Shown piece by piece: positions 44,661-53,470 of a stretch of 64,000 nt of DNA. A program made the translations under genes and the position numbers. The first letter of the stretch is position 1. Each line of letters starts with the position of its first letter. The DNA is taken from contig CANFCK010000009.1 of the NCBI GenBank assembly GCA_947445035.1, positions 124,001-188,000 on the forward strand, read 5' to 3'. A model generated the notes under the pieces. That model made no database searches and had not been told where the DNA came from. It worked only from the letters and a program-made list of their open reading frames with translations. This stretch comes from Deltaproteobacteria bacterium (lineage in GTDB: Bacteria; Myxococcota_A; UBA796; SXON01).

Positions 44661-45817
44661 TGCGAACGGTCGCGCTGGTCGTCGCGGACTCGTTGGGGGT
44701 CGGCGCCATGCCCGACGCTGCCCAATACGGCGACGCGGGCAGCGACACCCTCGGGCATATCGCCGAGCGTACCTCGCTGCGGATACCCAACCTCGCTGCG
44801 ATGGGCCTGGCATCGATCCGATCGGTGGTCGGGGTGCCGGAGCCGGTAGTGGTTTCAGGCGCCTTCGGCAAGGCCGCCACGGCTGGCGTCGGCAAAGACA
44901 CCATCGCCGGCCACTGGGAGATTGCCGCCTGCACCGTCCAGGAAGCCTTTCAGACCTACTACGGTGGTTTTCCCGCAGAGCTGATGGCCGAGTACGCGGC
45001 CGCCACCGGTGAGGGTTGGCTCGGGAACGAAGCGGCCTCCGGCACCGAGATCATCCAGCGGCTGGGCGATGAGCATGTCGCGACCGGCAAGCCGATCGTG
45101 TACACCAGCGCCGACAGTGTCTTCCAGGTCGCCGCGCACGAGTCGGTCATCCCCGTGGACCGGTTGCACGCCTTGTGCAAGACCAGCTTCGAGGTCGTTC
45201 GGACGTGGGGCATCGCCCGGGTGATCGCGCGCCCGTTCGTCGGGACTTCTGGCGCGTATGTGCGCACCGAGAATCGCAAGGACATCGCGCTCCAGCCCCC
45301 GCGGGACACGGTCATGGACCGCCTCGTCGCTGCCGGCATCCCCACCACCAGCATCGGCAAGATCGCCAGCATCTACGGCGAGCGTGGGTTTTCCCGTTCG
45401 GTCAAGGCGGGCAACAACACCACCATCACCCAGGCCATCCTCGACGTTCTTCGTGAATCGAAGGGCGGGCTGGTCTTCGCCAATCTCGTCGACTTCGACA
45501 TGCTCTATGGTCACCGTCGTGACCCCTTGGGGTACGCCCGCGCCTTGGAGGCCCTGGATCAGCGGCTTCCGGAGCTTTTGTCGTGTCTGGGGTCGGACGA
45601 TCTGCTGCTCATCTGCGCCGACCACGGCAACGACCCCACCGCGCCGGGTAGCGACCACACCCGCGAGTACGTGCCGGTCCTGGCGTGGCGCCGCGGCATC
45701 GGCCGCATCGACCTCGGCACGCGCACCACGCTCGCCGACATCGGCGCGACGGCAGCGGAGTGGTTGGGGGTATCGGCACCGGAGGGGACGTCGTTTGCGG
45801 GGCGGCTGCGGGGGTGA
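44660..45817 (+). CDS. deoB: Phosphopentomutase
   Basis: Mn-dependent phosphopentomutase, 385 aa, interconverting (deoxy)ribose-1- and -5-phosphate. It belongs to the alkaline-phosphatase superfamily: VADSLGVGAMPDAAQYGD at the N-terminus, the phosphorylated Thr in AGVGKDTIAGHWEIAA, NLVDFDMLYGHRRD, and the metal-binding CADHGNDPTAPGSDHTREYVP near the C-terminus. ATG 44660 (sharing a base with the deoC stop) is preferred to a TTG one codon upstream. With deoC it forms the core of nucleoside salvage; a nucleoside phosphorylase is not present in this window. The next gene begins after 170 bases. Confidence 0.96.
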   Translation: MRTVALVVADSLGVGAMPDAAQYGDAGSDTLGHIAERTSLRIPNLAAMGLASIRSVVGVPEPVVVSGAFGKAATAGVGKDTIAGHWEIAACTVQEAFQTYYGGFPAELMAEYAAATGEGWLGNEAASGTEIIQRLGDEHVATGKPIVYTSADSVFQVAAHESVIPVDRLHALCKTSFEVVRTWGIARVIARPFVGTSGAYVRTENRKDIALQPPRDTVMDRLVAAGIPTTSIGKIASIYGERGFSRSVKAGNNTTITQAILDVLRESKGGLVFANLVDFDMLYGHRRDPLGYARALEALDQRLPELLSCLGSDDLLLICADHGNDPTAPGSDHTREYVPVLAWRRGIGRIDLGTRTTLADIGATAAEWLGVSAPEGTSFAGRLRG

Positions 45818-45987
45818 CGGGGGCGGCCGCCCGTTCCGGGCGCCAGGCTCTCCCTCCGGCCCAATGGGCCTCCGCTCGATCCTTGCCGCGGCGCGCTCGT
45901 AGGCTGCCATCACCTCGTCTGCTCGTATGTCCCGGACGCGACCCGAGGCTTCACCGGATACAGTTCCGGCCGCTCCCGGAAACGCCC

Positions 45988-47529
45988 ATGCCCTCTCGTC
46001 GCCATCTCATTCAGGCCGCTGCCGCCGGCATCGGCGTGGTCACCATGCCCGGCTGGCTCGCCGGGTGTGCGCGCCCCAGCGCGGCGGTCGATCTTGCGGC
46101 GCCGCTGCCGACCAATCCGTTCGCGACCTGGTTCGGGGTGGACGAGCCCCTTTTGGCGCGGCTCCTCACCGAGCTCGGAAAGAACGGCGCCACCTTCGCG
46201 GACGTCTACCTCCAGCACACGCGCAGCGTCAGCATCAGCCTGGAAGATGGCATCATCTCCTCGGCCAGCGCCAGCATCGATCAGGGCGCGGGGCTGCGCA
46301 CGGTCATGGGCGACCAGCAAGGGTACGCCTTCACCGAAGAGCTGACCATCGAAGCGATGCTCGGCGCGGCGGGCACGGCGGCCAGCATCGCGCGGGGGAC
46401 GGCCGCACTTCCCAGGCAGCCCTTCGTGGTCAACGAAGCGTCCAAGGCGCTCTACCCCTTGGCCACCTCCTGGGGTGACGTTGGCATCGATGCCCGCCTG
46501 CCCATTCTCACCGCATTGGAGCGCCACACCAAGGCGCTGGATCCGTCGATCACCAAGGTCACTGTGAACTGGGGCGACAGTGAGGAGCGCGTGCTGATCG
46601 CGACGCTCGACGGCCGCATGCACGTCGATGTCCGGCCCATGACGCGGCTCTGGTGCGTCGTCACGGCCACCAAGAACGGACAGACGGTCTCCAACAGCGC
46701 CAACCTGGCCGGTCGTCGCGGCATCGACTGGTACACCGACGAAAACCTGAAGGCCCTGGCCAAGGACGCGGTGGACCGCACCCTGGTGCTCTTCGACGCA
46801 AAACGGCCGCCCGCCGGTGAAATGCCGGTGGTCCTCGCGGCCGGCGCCAGTGGCATCCTCCTGCACGAGGCCATCGGCCATGGATTGGAGGCGGACTTCA
46901 ACCGCACGGGGACCAGCATCTACAGCGACCTGGTCGGAAAACCCATCGCCTCTGATTTTGTCACCATCGTGGACAGCGGGGTCGAGGCGAATACCCGCGG
47001 CGCCATCGCGTTCGACGACGAGGGCAACCCGACCGAGTCCACGGTGCTCGTGGAAAAGGGCATCTTGCGCAGCTACCTGCACGACCAAATCAGCGCCAAA
47101 CACTATGGTGTGAAACCGACGGGCAGCGGGCGTCGGCAGTCCTTTCGCTTCCAGCCGCTCCCCCGTATGCGCGCGACCTTCATGGAAAACGGTCCCCACT
47201 CGCGCGAAGAGATCATCGCGAGTGTCAAAAACGGCATCATCGCCGAGACCTTCACCAACGGCGTGGTGCAGATTGGGGCGGGTGACTTCACCTTCTACAT
47301 CAAGAACGGTTGGCTGGTGGAGGGTGGCAAGATCACGGCCCCGATCAAGGATGTCAACATCATCGGCAACGGCCCGGACGCGCTCAAGAAAATCACCATG
47401 GCAGCGGGAGATTCCAAGCTCGACGCCGGCGGCTGGACGTGTGGCAAAGACGGCCAAGGGGTCCCGGTGAGTCAGGGATTGCCGACGGTGCTGGTGTCTT
47501 CGATGACCGTTGGCGGCGTCAATGGATGA
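45988..47529 (+). CDS. tldD: TldD-like metalloprotease with Tat lipoprotein-type signal
   Basis: Catalytic subunit of a TldD/TldE-type protease, 513 aa. The zinc site is HEAIGHGLEADF (His293, Glu294, His298). Flanking family regions are present: DGIISSASASIDQGAGLRTV, and the C-terminal GGWTCGKDGQGVPVSQGLPT. Unusually, it begins with a twin-arginine motif (SRRHLIQAAAAG) and a hydrophobic stretch ending WLAGC (Cys27), so it is predicted to be exported and perhaps lipidated. Characterised TldD proteins act in the cytoplasm, for example maturing microcin B17. The pmbA gene overlaps its 3' end by 8 bases, yet PmbA has no signal; export as a complex through Tat is one possibility. Confidence 0.92.
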   Translation: MPSRRHLIQAAAAGIGVVTMPGWLAGCARPSAAVDLAAPLPTNPFATWFGVDEPLLARLLTELGKNGATFADVYLQHTRSVSISLEDGIISSASASIDQGAGLRTVMGDQQGYAFTEELTIEAMLGAAGTAASIARGTAALPRQPFVVNEASKALYPLATSWGDVGIDARLPILTALERHTKALDPSITKVTVNWGDSEERVLIATLDGRMHVDVRPMTRLWCVVTATKNGQTVSNSANLAGRRGIDWYTDENLKALAKDAVDRTLVLFDAKRPPAGEMPVVLAAGASGILLHEAIGHGLEADFNRTGTSIYSDLVGKPIASDFVTIVDSGVEANTRGAIAFDDEGNPTESTVLVEKGILRSYLHDQISAKHYGVKPTGSGRRQSFRFQPLPRMRATFMENGPHSREEIIASVKNGIIAETFTNGVVQIGAGDFTFYIKNGWLVEGGKITAPIKDVNIIGNGPDALKKITMAAGDSKLDAGGWTCGKDGQGVPVSQGLPTVLVSSMTVGGVNG

Positions 47530-48841
47530 GGCCACCCTGGTTGAGCGGGCGCAGGATGTGGTCGAACGCGCGAAGCGGGCCGGAGCCCAGGAGGTCTTTG
47601 CGGTCGCGGGGCGCTCGCGCTCCGTCGAGCTTCAGCGTCGCGACGGCGCGACGGAACGCCTGAAGGAAGCGACCTCGCGCTCGGTCTCCGTCCAACTCTG
47701 GGTCGACGGACGCTATTCGAGCCAAAGCACCACCGACCTCCGTCCCGAGGCGCTGGACCGCTTTCTGGCCGATGCCGTCGCGCTCACCCGCGCCCTTCAG
47801 CCTGATCCCGCCCGGCTCATCACCGATCCGGCGCTGTTTCCGAAGTCCGTGGTGCCGCTCGAAGTCGAAGACCCAGCGCTGGTCGCCGGGCTGGACGCCG
47901 CCGCGCGCGAGCGCTGGGTCGAAGTCATGGAGACGGAGGCGCGCCGCAACGACCGGGTGATCTCCTGCACCAGCAACTTGACCTTTCGCTCGGCGACCGG
48001 CGCCTGCGCCACCAGCAACGGCCTGCTGGGCCAGTCCGCCAGCACCGACATCTGGCCGAGCGTCGAGGTCACCCTCCGCGACGAAGGCGACAAACGCGCG
48101 GCCGACGGCGACGGCTATGGCGCTCGCTTCCTCGGTGATCTTCCCGATGCGGCGACCATCGGAAAGAATGCGTTGGCCTACACTGTGGCCCGGCTGGGCT
48201 CGGCCAAGGTGAGCACCCGAAAGACGACCATGGTGGTCGACCGGCAGGCGGCCGGCTCGCTGGTTTCGCGGCTGCTCTCGACGGCGAACGGCGCGTCCAT
48301 CCAGCAAGGCCGCTCCTTCGTGGCGGACAAGCTCGGTAAGGCCATCGCGTCGTCCAAGCTGAGCATCCTCGACGATCCGTTTTTGCCTCGCGGCCTCGGC
48401 AGCCGGGCCTTCGATGGAGAAGGCATCGCCGCGCGTGCGCTCCCGATCGTGGACAAGGGTGTGCTGACCAATCTCTACGTGGACACCTACTACGGAAGGA
48501 AGGGCAAGCTCGCGGTCACGACGGGAAGCGCCTCCAACCGGGTCGTCGCCCTGGGCAGCAAGGACCGCGCCGCCTGGATCGCAGCGGTGGGGGAGGGGAT
48601 CCTGGTCACCTCGTTCATGGGCGGTAATTCCGACGCCAACAGCGGCGACTTCTCCTTCGGCATCCGCGGGCACCTCATCAGCAAGGGGCAGATCGGCGCC
48701 CCGATCGGGGAGATGAATGTGACCGGAAACCTGCTGTCACTCTTCGCGGGCCTGTCCGGCGTGGGCAACGATGCCTGGCGGGCGAGCACGATTCTGACGC
48801 CGACCTTGGTGTTCGACAACGTACAGTTCGCCGGGGTCTGA
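47522..48841 (+). CDS. pmbA: PmbA/TldE-like metalloprotease subunit
   Basis: Non-catalytic partner of TldD, 439 aa. It shows the family pattern: an N-terminal domain (DVVERAKRAGAQEVFAVAGR), the ATSRSVSVQLWVDGR strand, and the C-terminal domain with RKTTMVVDRQAAGSLVSRLL, SRAFDGEGIAARALPIVDKG, and GEMNVTGNLLSLFAGL. The HExxxH zinc motif of TldD is absent, as expected. ATG 47522 lies inside tldD (8-base overlap) and gives the family's usual N-terminus. No signal peptide is visible. The stop shares a base with the methyltransferase start. Confidence 0.93.
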   Translation: MDEATLVERAQDVVERAKRAGAQEVFAVAGRSRSVELQRRDGATERLKEATSRSVSVQLWVDGRYSSQSTTDLRPEALDRFLADAVALTRALQPDPARLITDPALFPKSVVPLEVEDPALVAGLDAAARERWVEVMETEARRNDRVISCTSNLTFRSATGACATSNGLLGQSASTDIWPSVEVTLRDEGDKRAADGDGYGARFLGDLPDAATIGKNALAYTVARLGSAKVSTRKTTMVVDRQAAGSLVSRLLSTANGASIQQGRSFVADKLGKAIASSKLSILDDPFLPRGLGSRAFDGEGIAARALPIVDKGVLTNLYVDTYYGRKGKLAVTTGSASNRVVALGSKDRAAWIAAVGEGILVTSFMGGNSDANSGDFSFGIRGHLISKGQIGAPIGEMNVTGNLLSLFAGLSGVGNDAWRASTILTPTLVFDNVQFAGV

Positions 48842-50430
48842 TGCATTCGCCGCCGCCCTCGCGGCCGCTGTACGAGCGCTGGCCCTACCCCGACATCCCG
48901 CTGTCGGCGTCGATCGCGCGGCCGCAGTTGTGGCAACTACACTTGGATTGGATGCGCTCGGAGGCGGGAGTCGGGCCGGGTCCCGAGCGACCACGCATCT
49001 GGGTTGCCGGTTGCGGGACGTGGCAGGCCTACCCCATCGCACGCGCCAACCCCGCCGCCGAGGTGCTCGCCACCGATGTTTCAGAGGCGAGCCTCCGGCT
49101 GACGGCTCGGCGCCTTCGCGCCCACGGGGTCGACAACGTGCGTGCGACGTACGGCGACCTCGACGACGAATGGTCCTTTCCCGACGGCCCCTTCGATTGG
49201 ATCGAGTGCTTCGGCGTACTGATGAATCTGTCGGACCCCGCGGCGACACTGCGAGGCTTCGCGGAGCGTCTGGCGCCGGGCGGCCTGGTTCGGCTGATGG
49301 TCTACCCCTGGTTCGGTCGGCGGCGGGTGTTCCAAGTGGCGCAGATCGCGGCGCTCCTCGGGCTCGGGTACGCAGACGAGCGGCACCCCGGCTGGCTCGC
49401 GGCGCTGATGACGAGCCTACCGGAGCACCATCCGCTCCGGTTCACCTTCGAGGACTACGCCGACAGCGCCAACCCGGCCGGCGTCGTCGATGGCTTCTTG
49501 CATATGTCTGGGGTGGCATTTTCGGCGCACGAGCTTTTCGCCATGGTCGACGCGGCGGGCCTGGAGTTGGCCTTTGTCGTCCACCGCCCATGGGGTGACC
49601 CCTGGGTGATGGGTCCCCGGCTCGGCCTTGATTGGGACCCTTGGGCGGTGCTGTATTGGCTGGACCTGTGGCAAGAACTCAAGTCGAACTTCATGGTGGT
49701 GATCCGCCGGAAGGGGGAGGGGACCGTCACCGCTGCGCCGCGCCTGCACCCGCTCTTGAATCCGGACCTGCCCATGAACTGGACCGACTCGCTGCGCCTT
49801 TTGGGCGGGCGCGCCGTGGGGCTGTCGCTCCAGGATCGACAGAGTGAGTCGGGCCGCCTCAGCATGACGCGTGCCGAGTACGAGGCTCTGGTGGCGCGGT
49901 CAAGAGAGGGTCGGCTCATCGAACCCGGCCCGCTGGTCCTCTTCGGCGAGCGCGCGACGCGGCGCCCGGCGCGGGGCTTCGCATTTCCGGGGGAGGTGGA
50001 GTGGCGTCGCCCGCGCCTGTACCGGGGGGCGGCGGTTCCCCACCCCGCCTGGGACCATCATCTCCGTGCGCGCACGTTCTGCAAGGCTGCCGGACTGTCG
50101 CAACCCGCGGACCCGTTGGCCTCCTGGGAGCCGCACGCCAACCCGCTAGAAGACGATCTCACGCCCTACGGCTTTTCACCACTCCGCACGCTTCAGAACC
50201 ACGGGGCGCGCGTGGAACGGTGGCTCGGCGCTGCGCTCCCCGAGGCAAGGTGGGACGAGGTGCGGCTGCCGGACGAAGCCGCTTCGTTCGAGGAGGTTGG
50301 TCGGTGGGCGAGGACCGTGGCTCCGGAGCTCGAGACTCCGGTGAACGAGGCCGCCCAGCGCGAGCTTTGGGCCCTGACCTTCGGGTATCGACAGTTCGTG
50401 CTCGATACGGCCGCCGACGCTCCGGCTTGA
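48841..50430 (+). CDS. Class I SAM-dependent methyltransferase with C-terminal extension
   Basis: A 529-aa protein. After PLYERWPYPDIPL, the Rossmann-type methyltransferase fold covers about 50-240: motif I WVAGCGTWQAYP, VLATDVSEASLRL, then DWIECFGVLMNLSDPAATLRG and APGGLVRLMVYPW. The remaining 270 residues have no family I can name; they contain several Trp/Pro-rich stretches and probably recognise the substrate. It is coupled to pmbA by a TGATG overlap, so a role in modification of the TldD/PmbA substrate is possible but speculative. Proteins with the YERWPYP start are often annotated only as methyltransferases. Confidence 0.82.
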   Translation: MHSPPPSRPLYERWPYPDIPLSASIARPQLWQLHLDWMRSEAGVGPGPERPRIWVAGCGTWQAYPIARANPAAEVLATDVSEASLRLTARRLRAHGVDNVRATYGDLDDEWSFPDGPFDWIECFGVLMNLSDPAATLRGFAERLAPGGLVRLMVYPWFGRRRVFQVAQIAALLGLGYADERHPGWLAALMTSLPEHHPLRFTFEDYADSANPAGVVDGFLHMSGVAFSAHELFAMVDAAGLELAFVVHRPWGDPWVMGPRLGLDWDPWAVLYWLDLWQELKSNFMVVIRRKGEGTVTAAPRLHPLLNPDLPMNWTDSLRLLGGRAVGLSLQDRQSESGRLSMTRAEYEALVARSREGRLIEPGPLVLFGERATRRPARGFAFPGEVEWRRPRLYRGAAVPHPAWDHHLRARTFCKAAGLSQPADPLASWEPHANPLEDDLTPYGFSPLRTLQNHGARVERWLGAALPEARWDEVRLPDEAASFEEVGRWARTVAPELETPVNEAAQRELWALTFGYRQFVLDTAADAPA

Positions 50431-50474
50431 CCCATGCCGGTTGACCGGGTAGCCCGGCGCATTCTCGGTGCCTC

Positions 50475-50951
50475 ATGCTTCTCGCGCTCCTTTTCGCCTG
50501 CAACGCCGACGCTCCTCCGGCCCCGGCCGTCGCGGCGGTTGAAGCCGCGGCCCCTTCCGCGCCCGCCACCCTCGTGAACTTCGGTAAGCCCCCCGACGAA
50601 GCCGCCGCCATCTCACTCGACGAGGTCCTCGCCAATGCCGCCGCTTGGGAAGGCAAGTCCGTCGTCGTAAAGGCGGGGATCGCGGTCGTCTGCGCGAAGA
50701 AGGGCTGCTGGCACCGCCTCGCCACCGCGAACCCCGACGTCACGGTGATGTGCAAGGACAAAGAATACGAGGTCTTCCTGCCGCTCGACGCCGCCGGCAA
50801 GACCGCGGTGGTGGCCGGCGTCTTCCACCAGGAGGTCCTGTCCATCGAGGATGCAAAACACTTCGCCGAGGACGCTGGGAAGGATCCCGCCACCGTCACC
50901 ACTCCGGTCACACAATACGCGATCGACCTCGATGGCGTAAAGCTGCTCTGA
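50475..50951 (+). CDS. DUF4920 lipoprotein
   Basis: A 158-aa lipoprotein with the very short signal MLLALLFAC (Cys9); the in-frame stretch back to TGA 50442-50444 contains no other start codon. An Ala/Pro-rich linker leads to a DUF4920 domain: LVNFGKP, ISLDEVLANAAAWEGKSVVVKAG, then VVCAKKGCWHRLA with the conserved Cys pair, and a VFHQEVL strand. The family is an OB-like beta-barrel of unknown function, and the two Cys suggest metal binding or redox activity. It is 43 bases after the methyltransferase and ends 9 bases before the convergent sulfotransferase-like gene. Confidence 0.85.
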   Translation: MLLALLFACNADAPPAPAVAAVEAAAPSAPATLVNFGKPPDEAAAISLDEVLANAAAWEGKSVVVKAGIAVVCAKKGCWHRLATANPDVTVMCKDKEYEVFLPLDAAGKTAVVAGVFHQEVLSIEDAKHFAEDAGKDPATVTTPVTQYAIDLDGVKLL

Positions 50952-50960
50952 GCCGCGGCG

Positions 50961-52104
50961 CTACGGGATCGCGGAGAGCTCGTCGGCCGCGTGGGCATAC
51001 GCGAAGGTGCTGCCCAGGGGATGTGCGGCCTCCCAGATCGGCCGGTGCTCTTCGTCGAGGAGCGTCGCCCGTCCCGCGGACCCCCAGGCGACGAGGTGCC
51101 CACCGCCGGGGACTGGATCGACGTTCCCCAGCATCAGCGCGTGGATCGTCTGGTCGGCGTCGTAACTCCACGCGCGGGCGTAGGCGTGTGCCTCATCGTC
51201 CAACCGATACTCAACCGCCTCGCTGTAGGCGTCGGTCGACCCGAGCGCGCCATTCTTGAACAAGAGCACGCCCGCGGCGGTCGCGATCGGCGCGTGCTGG
51301 GGGCCGAAAGCCCCATCGTCGGCCCCGTGGTAGTCGGCGTTTCCTCCTCCGATCTTCGCAAGCAGCTCGCCGCTGTCGGCATCCACCCTGTAGATGGCTC
51401 CGAGGCCGTAGCTCGACAGCCAATACGCCCCGTCGGCGAGGCTCAGGCTGTTGAAGTGACTCCAGTCGCGCGCTCCGGAGACCAACTCTCCCATCGACTC
51501 GATCCCCAGCGGGCGTTCGTGATCCCAAACGGTCCAAACTGTGCGCGAGCTGCCGTCGGGCTCGAACTCCACCAAGGCGTCGCCCTGCACCGCGTAGCCA
51601 TCGACGGTGCGCACGTCCGCCACCAACGTGGCATAGCCCCCACCGGCCAGCTCCACGAAGTCGTGGTGAGCGCCTGGGGTGATCACCACCTCGGGCTCCC
51701 CGCCGTGGATGGGGTAACGAAGAATCGCGGGCGCGACGCCTTGGTCAGGGTCCTGCGCCATCGCCATGACGGTGCGAGCGTCGAGGCTGAGCCGGGCCTG
51801 CGTGGCGGCCGTCGGCGGAATGACGCTCGCCTTCGTCACCCACGGAATCCACCCGCCAGTGCCACGTTCGACGGCTGTCGAGGCCGGCCAGCACCGCGGC
51901 GTGCTCGAGCCCGTCTTCCGAGGACCAGGCAGCGCGCTTGGTCCCGTAGTCGCTGTCCGGACCAAACTCCGACCACGCGTCGGCCGGGACTGTGGTCGAC
52001 CAGGTGACGGTGACCGTCATCTCGGAGGCGTCTTCGGTCTGGATGGTCAGCGTCTCGCCGCCCAGGCCTATTGCACAACCGAGGGCGAGGGGGAGCAGCA
52101 GCAC
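50961..52104 (-). pseudogene. Arylsulfotransferase (ASST)-like lipoprotein, frameshifted
   Basis: Two frames make one protein of about 380 residues. The first (from ATG 52104) has lipobox signal MLLLPLALGC and a fibronectin/Big-like beta domain (TVTVTWSTTVPADAWSEFG, TWHWRVDSVGDEGE). The second carries the ASST-type propeller: ARLSLDARTVMAMAQDPDQG, HHDFVELAGGGYATLVAD, GDALVEFEPDGSSR, DWSHFNSLSLADGAYWLSS, IYRVDADSGELLAKIGGGN. The switch at about 51815-51835 needs one base skipped, in a G/C-rich GGCCGCC context, so a sequencing or assembly error is as likely as a real mutation. The family includes sulfate-transferring enzymes; key His residues were not verified. Confidence 0.75.
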
Positions 52105-52170
52105 GGACGCATCATCGGGGCAAACGCTCCGAATATGTGGGCCATCATGACAAGACTGTGTCTGCTTCGT

Positions 52171-53415
52171 TCAAGCCCGCGCGTGCTTCGCCCAACGCCG
52201 CGCCAACACGCCGATCGTTGCGCTGACCGCGAAGAAAACCGCGATTCCCGCCAGGCCGAATCCGGCCTCGGTCAGCAGCATCTGCCGGGGGCCGCCCGCG
52301 GCCACCGCGCTCGCCAGGACCAGCCCCATGTAGGTGATCGGGGTGTTGCTGAGCGACGCGAAGATATTGTACTTGGTGGCTGCGGCTCCGGCGCCGATGG
52401 TCTGGAGGACCAGCCCGGTGAACGCCGCGTAGGCGAGGCCGGTGACCAGGGCGTAGCACAGGCCGCCGACGACGAAGGTCGTCGGGGTCGGGGGCGCGAA
52501 CGCCATCACGGTGGCCACGCCGGCCATGGCCGCTCCGATCGCCGCATAGACATTTCGCGGCTCGAAGCGCCTGCAGATTTCCCCGCCGAACAGCGAGCCC
52601 ACCGCCATGATGACGCCCGCGAAAACGCCGTTCACGAGCCCCACGTGGCTGGCGTCGGCACCCCACTTTGCAGCGATCTCGGCCTGGGCCAGGACGCTCG
52701 TCGCCGCCCCGGTCCCGATGGGCAAGAAGCAGATGAGCGCGGCGAGAAAACCCTTCCGCGAGGTCACGATCACGAAGAAGTCCTTGACCACGTCCCACAC
52801 CGCGCCGACCGGACCGCGACCGGTTCCCTCGCGCGGCACGTCGGGGAGGAAAAACGCCGGAATCCCACACAGGGCGAAGGCCAGCCCCAGGATGGCCCCC
52901 GACATCCAGGGTGCGGGCAGATTTTCGGCCATGAACAGCCCAAGTCCGCCGCCGATGCCGCTTCCACCCAGATTTCCGGCTTGGAACCAGCCTCCAGCCC
53001 GCCCGCGTTCCTCGGGGGGGGTGAGGTGGGCCATCTGGCCTTCGACCGCCATGCCCAAAAGCGTGGTGGCAAGGTTGACCGTGAAGATGACCCCCCGCAT
53101 CAAGTCCAGGGTCGATGGTCCCAGGGGCACCGCCGCCATGGCTACGATCCCCGCAATGCAGGCCGCAGCGGACAGAAGGTACCAGGTCCGTCGTGACAGC
53201 GTCATGTCGACAATCGGCGCCCAGAGGAACTTCACCGTGTGCGGGAGCATGCCGACCGCGACCAACGACGCGCCTTCGACGACCGTCAGGCCGCGCAGCG
53301 TGGCGAGGTAGGCGAGGACCACACCGGTGAACCCGCTGACCGCGCCGAAGGGCACGATCATCAGCAGCCACAGGACGGGGTGGAGCTTCTTGGGCGCTGC
53401 GTGAATCGGCGGCAT
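52171..53415 (-). CDS. MFS permease (AmpG/PAT-like)
   Basis: A 414-aa inner-membrane transporter with about 12 hydrophobic segments, beginning HPVLWLLMIVPFGAVSGFTG. The VKFLWAPIVDMTLSRRTWYLL segment (charged loop between helices 2 and 3) and the overall pattern fit the AmpG-like/PAT branch of the major facilitator superfamily, whose E. coli member imports muropeptides. Substrate here unknown. ATG 53415 is preferred because AGAAGG lies just upstream; ATG 53430 would add five residues. It is followed after 66 bases by the sulfotransferase-like gene and preceded by glnS on the same strand after 55 bases. Confidence 0.85.
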   Translation of the reverse strand: MPPIHAAPKKLHPVLWLLMIVPFGAVSGFTGVVLAYLATLRGLTVVEGASLVAVGMLPHTVKFLWAPIVDMTLSRRTWYLLSAAACIAGIVAMAAVPLGPSTLDLMRGVIFTVNLATTLLGMAVEGQMAHLTPPEERGRAGGWFQAGNLGGSGIGGGLGLFMAENLPAPWMSGAILGLAFALCGIPAFFLPDVPREGTGRGPVGAVWDVVKDFFVIVTSRKGFLAALICFLPIGTGAATSVLAQAEIAAKWGADASHVGLVNGVFAGVIMAVGSLFGGEICRRFEPRNVYAAIGAAMAGVATVMAFAPPTPTTFVVGGLCYALVTGLAYAAFTGLVLQTIGAGAAATKYNIFASLSNTPITYMGLVLASAVAAGGPRQMLLTEAGFGLAGIAVFFAVSATIGVLARRWAKHARA

Positions 53416-53470
53416 CGCGCCTTCTACCATGGGGGGGGCGTCACCCCGGCGACGAACTCCTCTACACCAA

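Noticed and set aside
40824..44813. Very long minus-strand open frame (over 1300 codons)
   Set aside because: Only the first part from 41327 down is a lipoprotein gene; the rest is antisense to the amine oxidase and deoC, which have strong family motifs.
45818..45987. GC palindrome (GGGCGGCCGCCC) after deoB as a terminator
   Set aside because: Stem is possible but there is no T-run, and such palindromes occur by chance in sequence this GC-rich.
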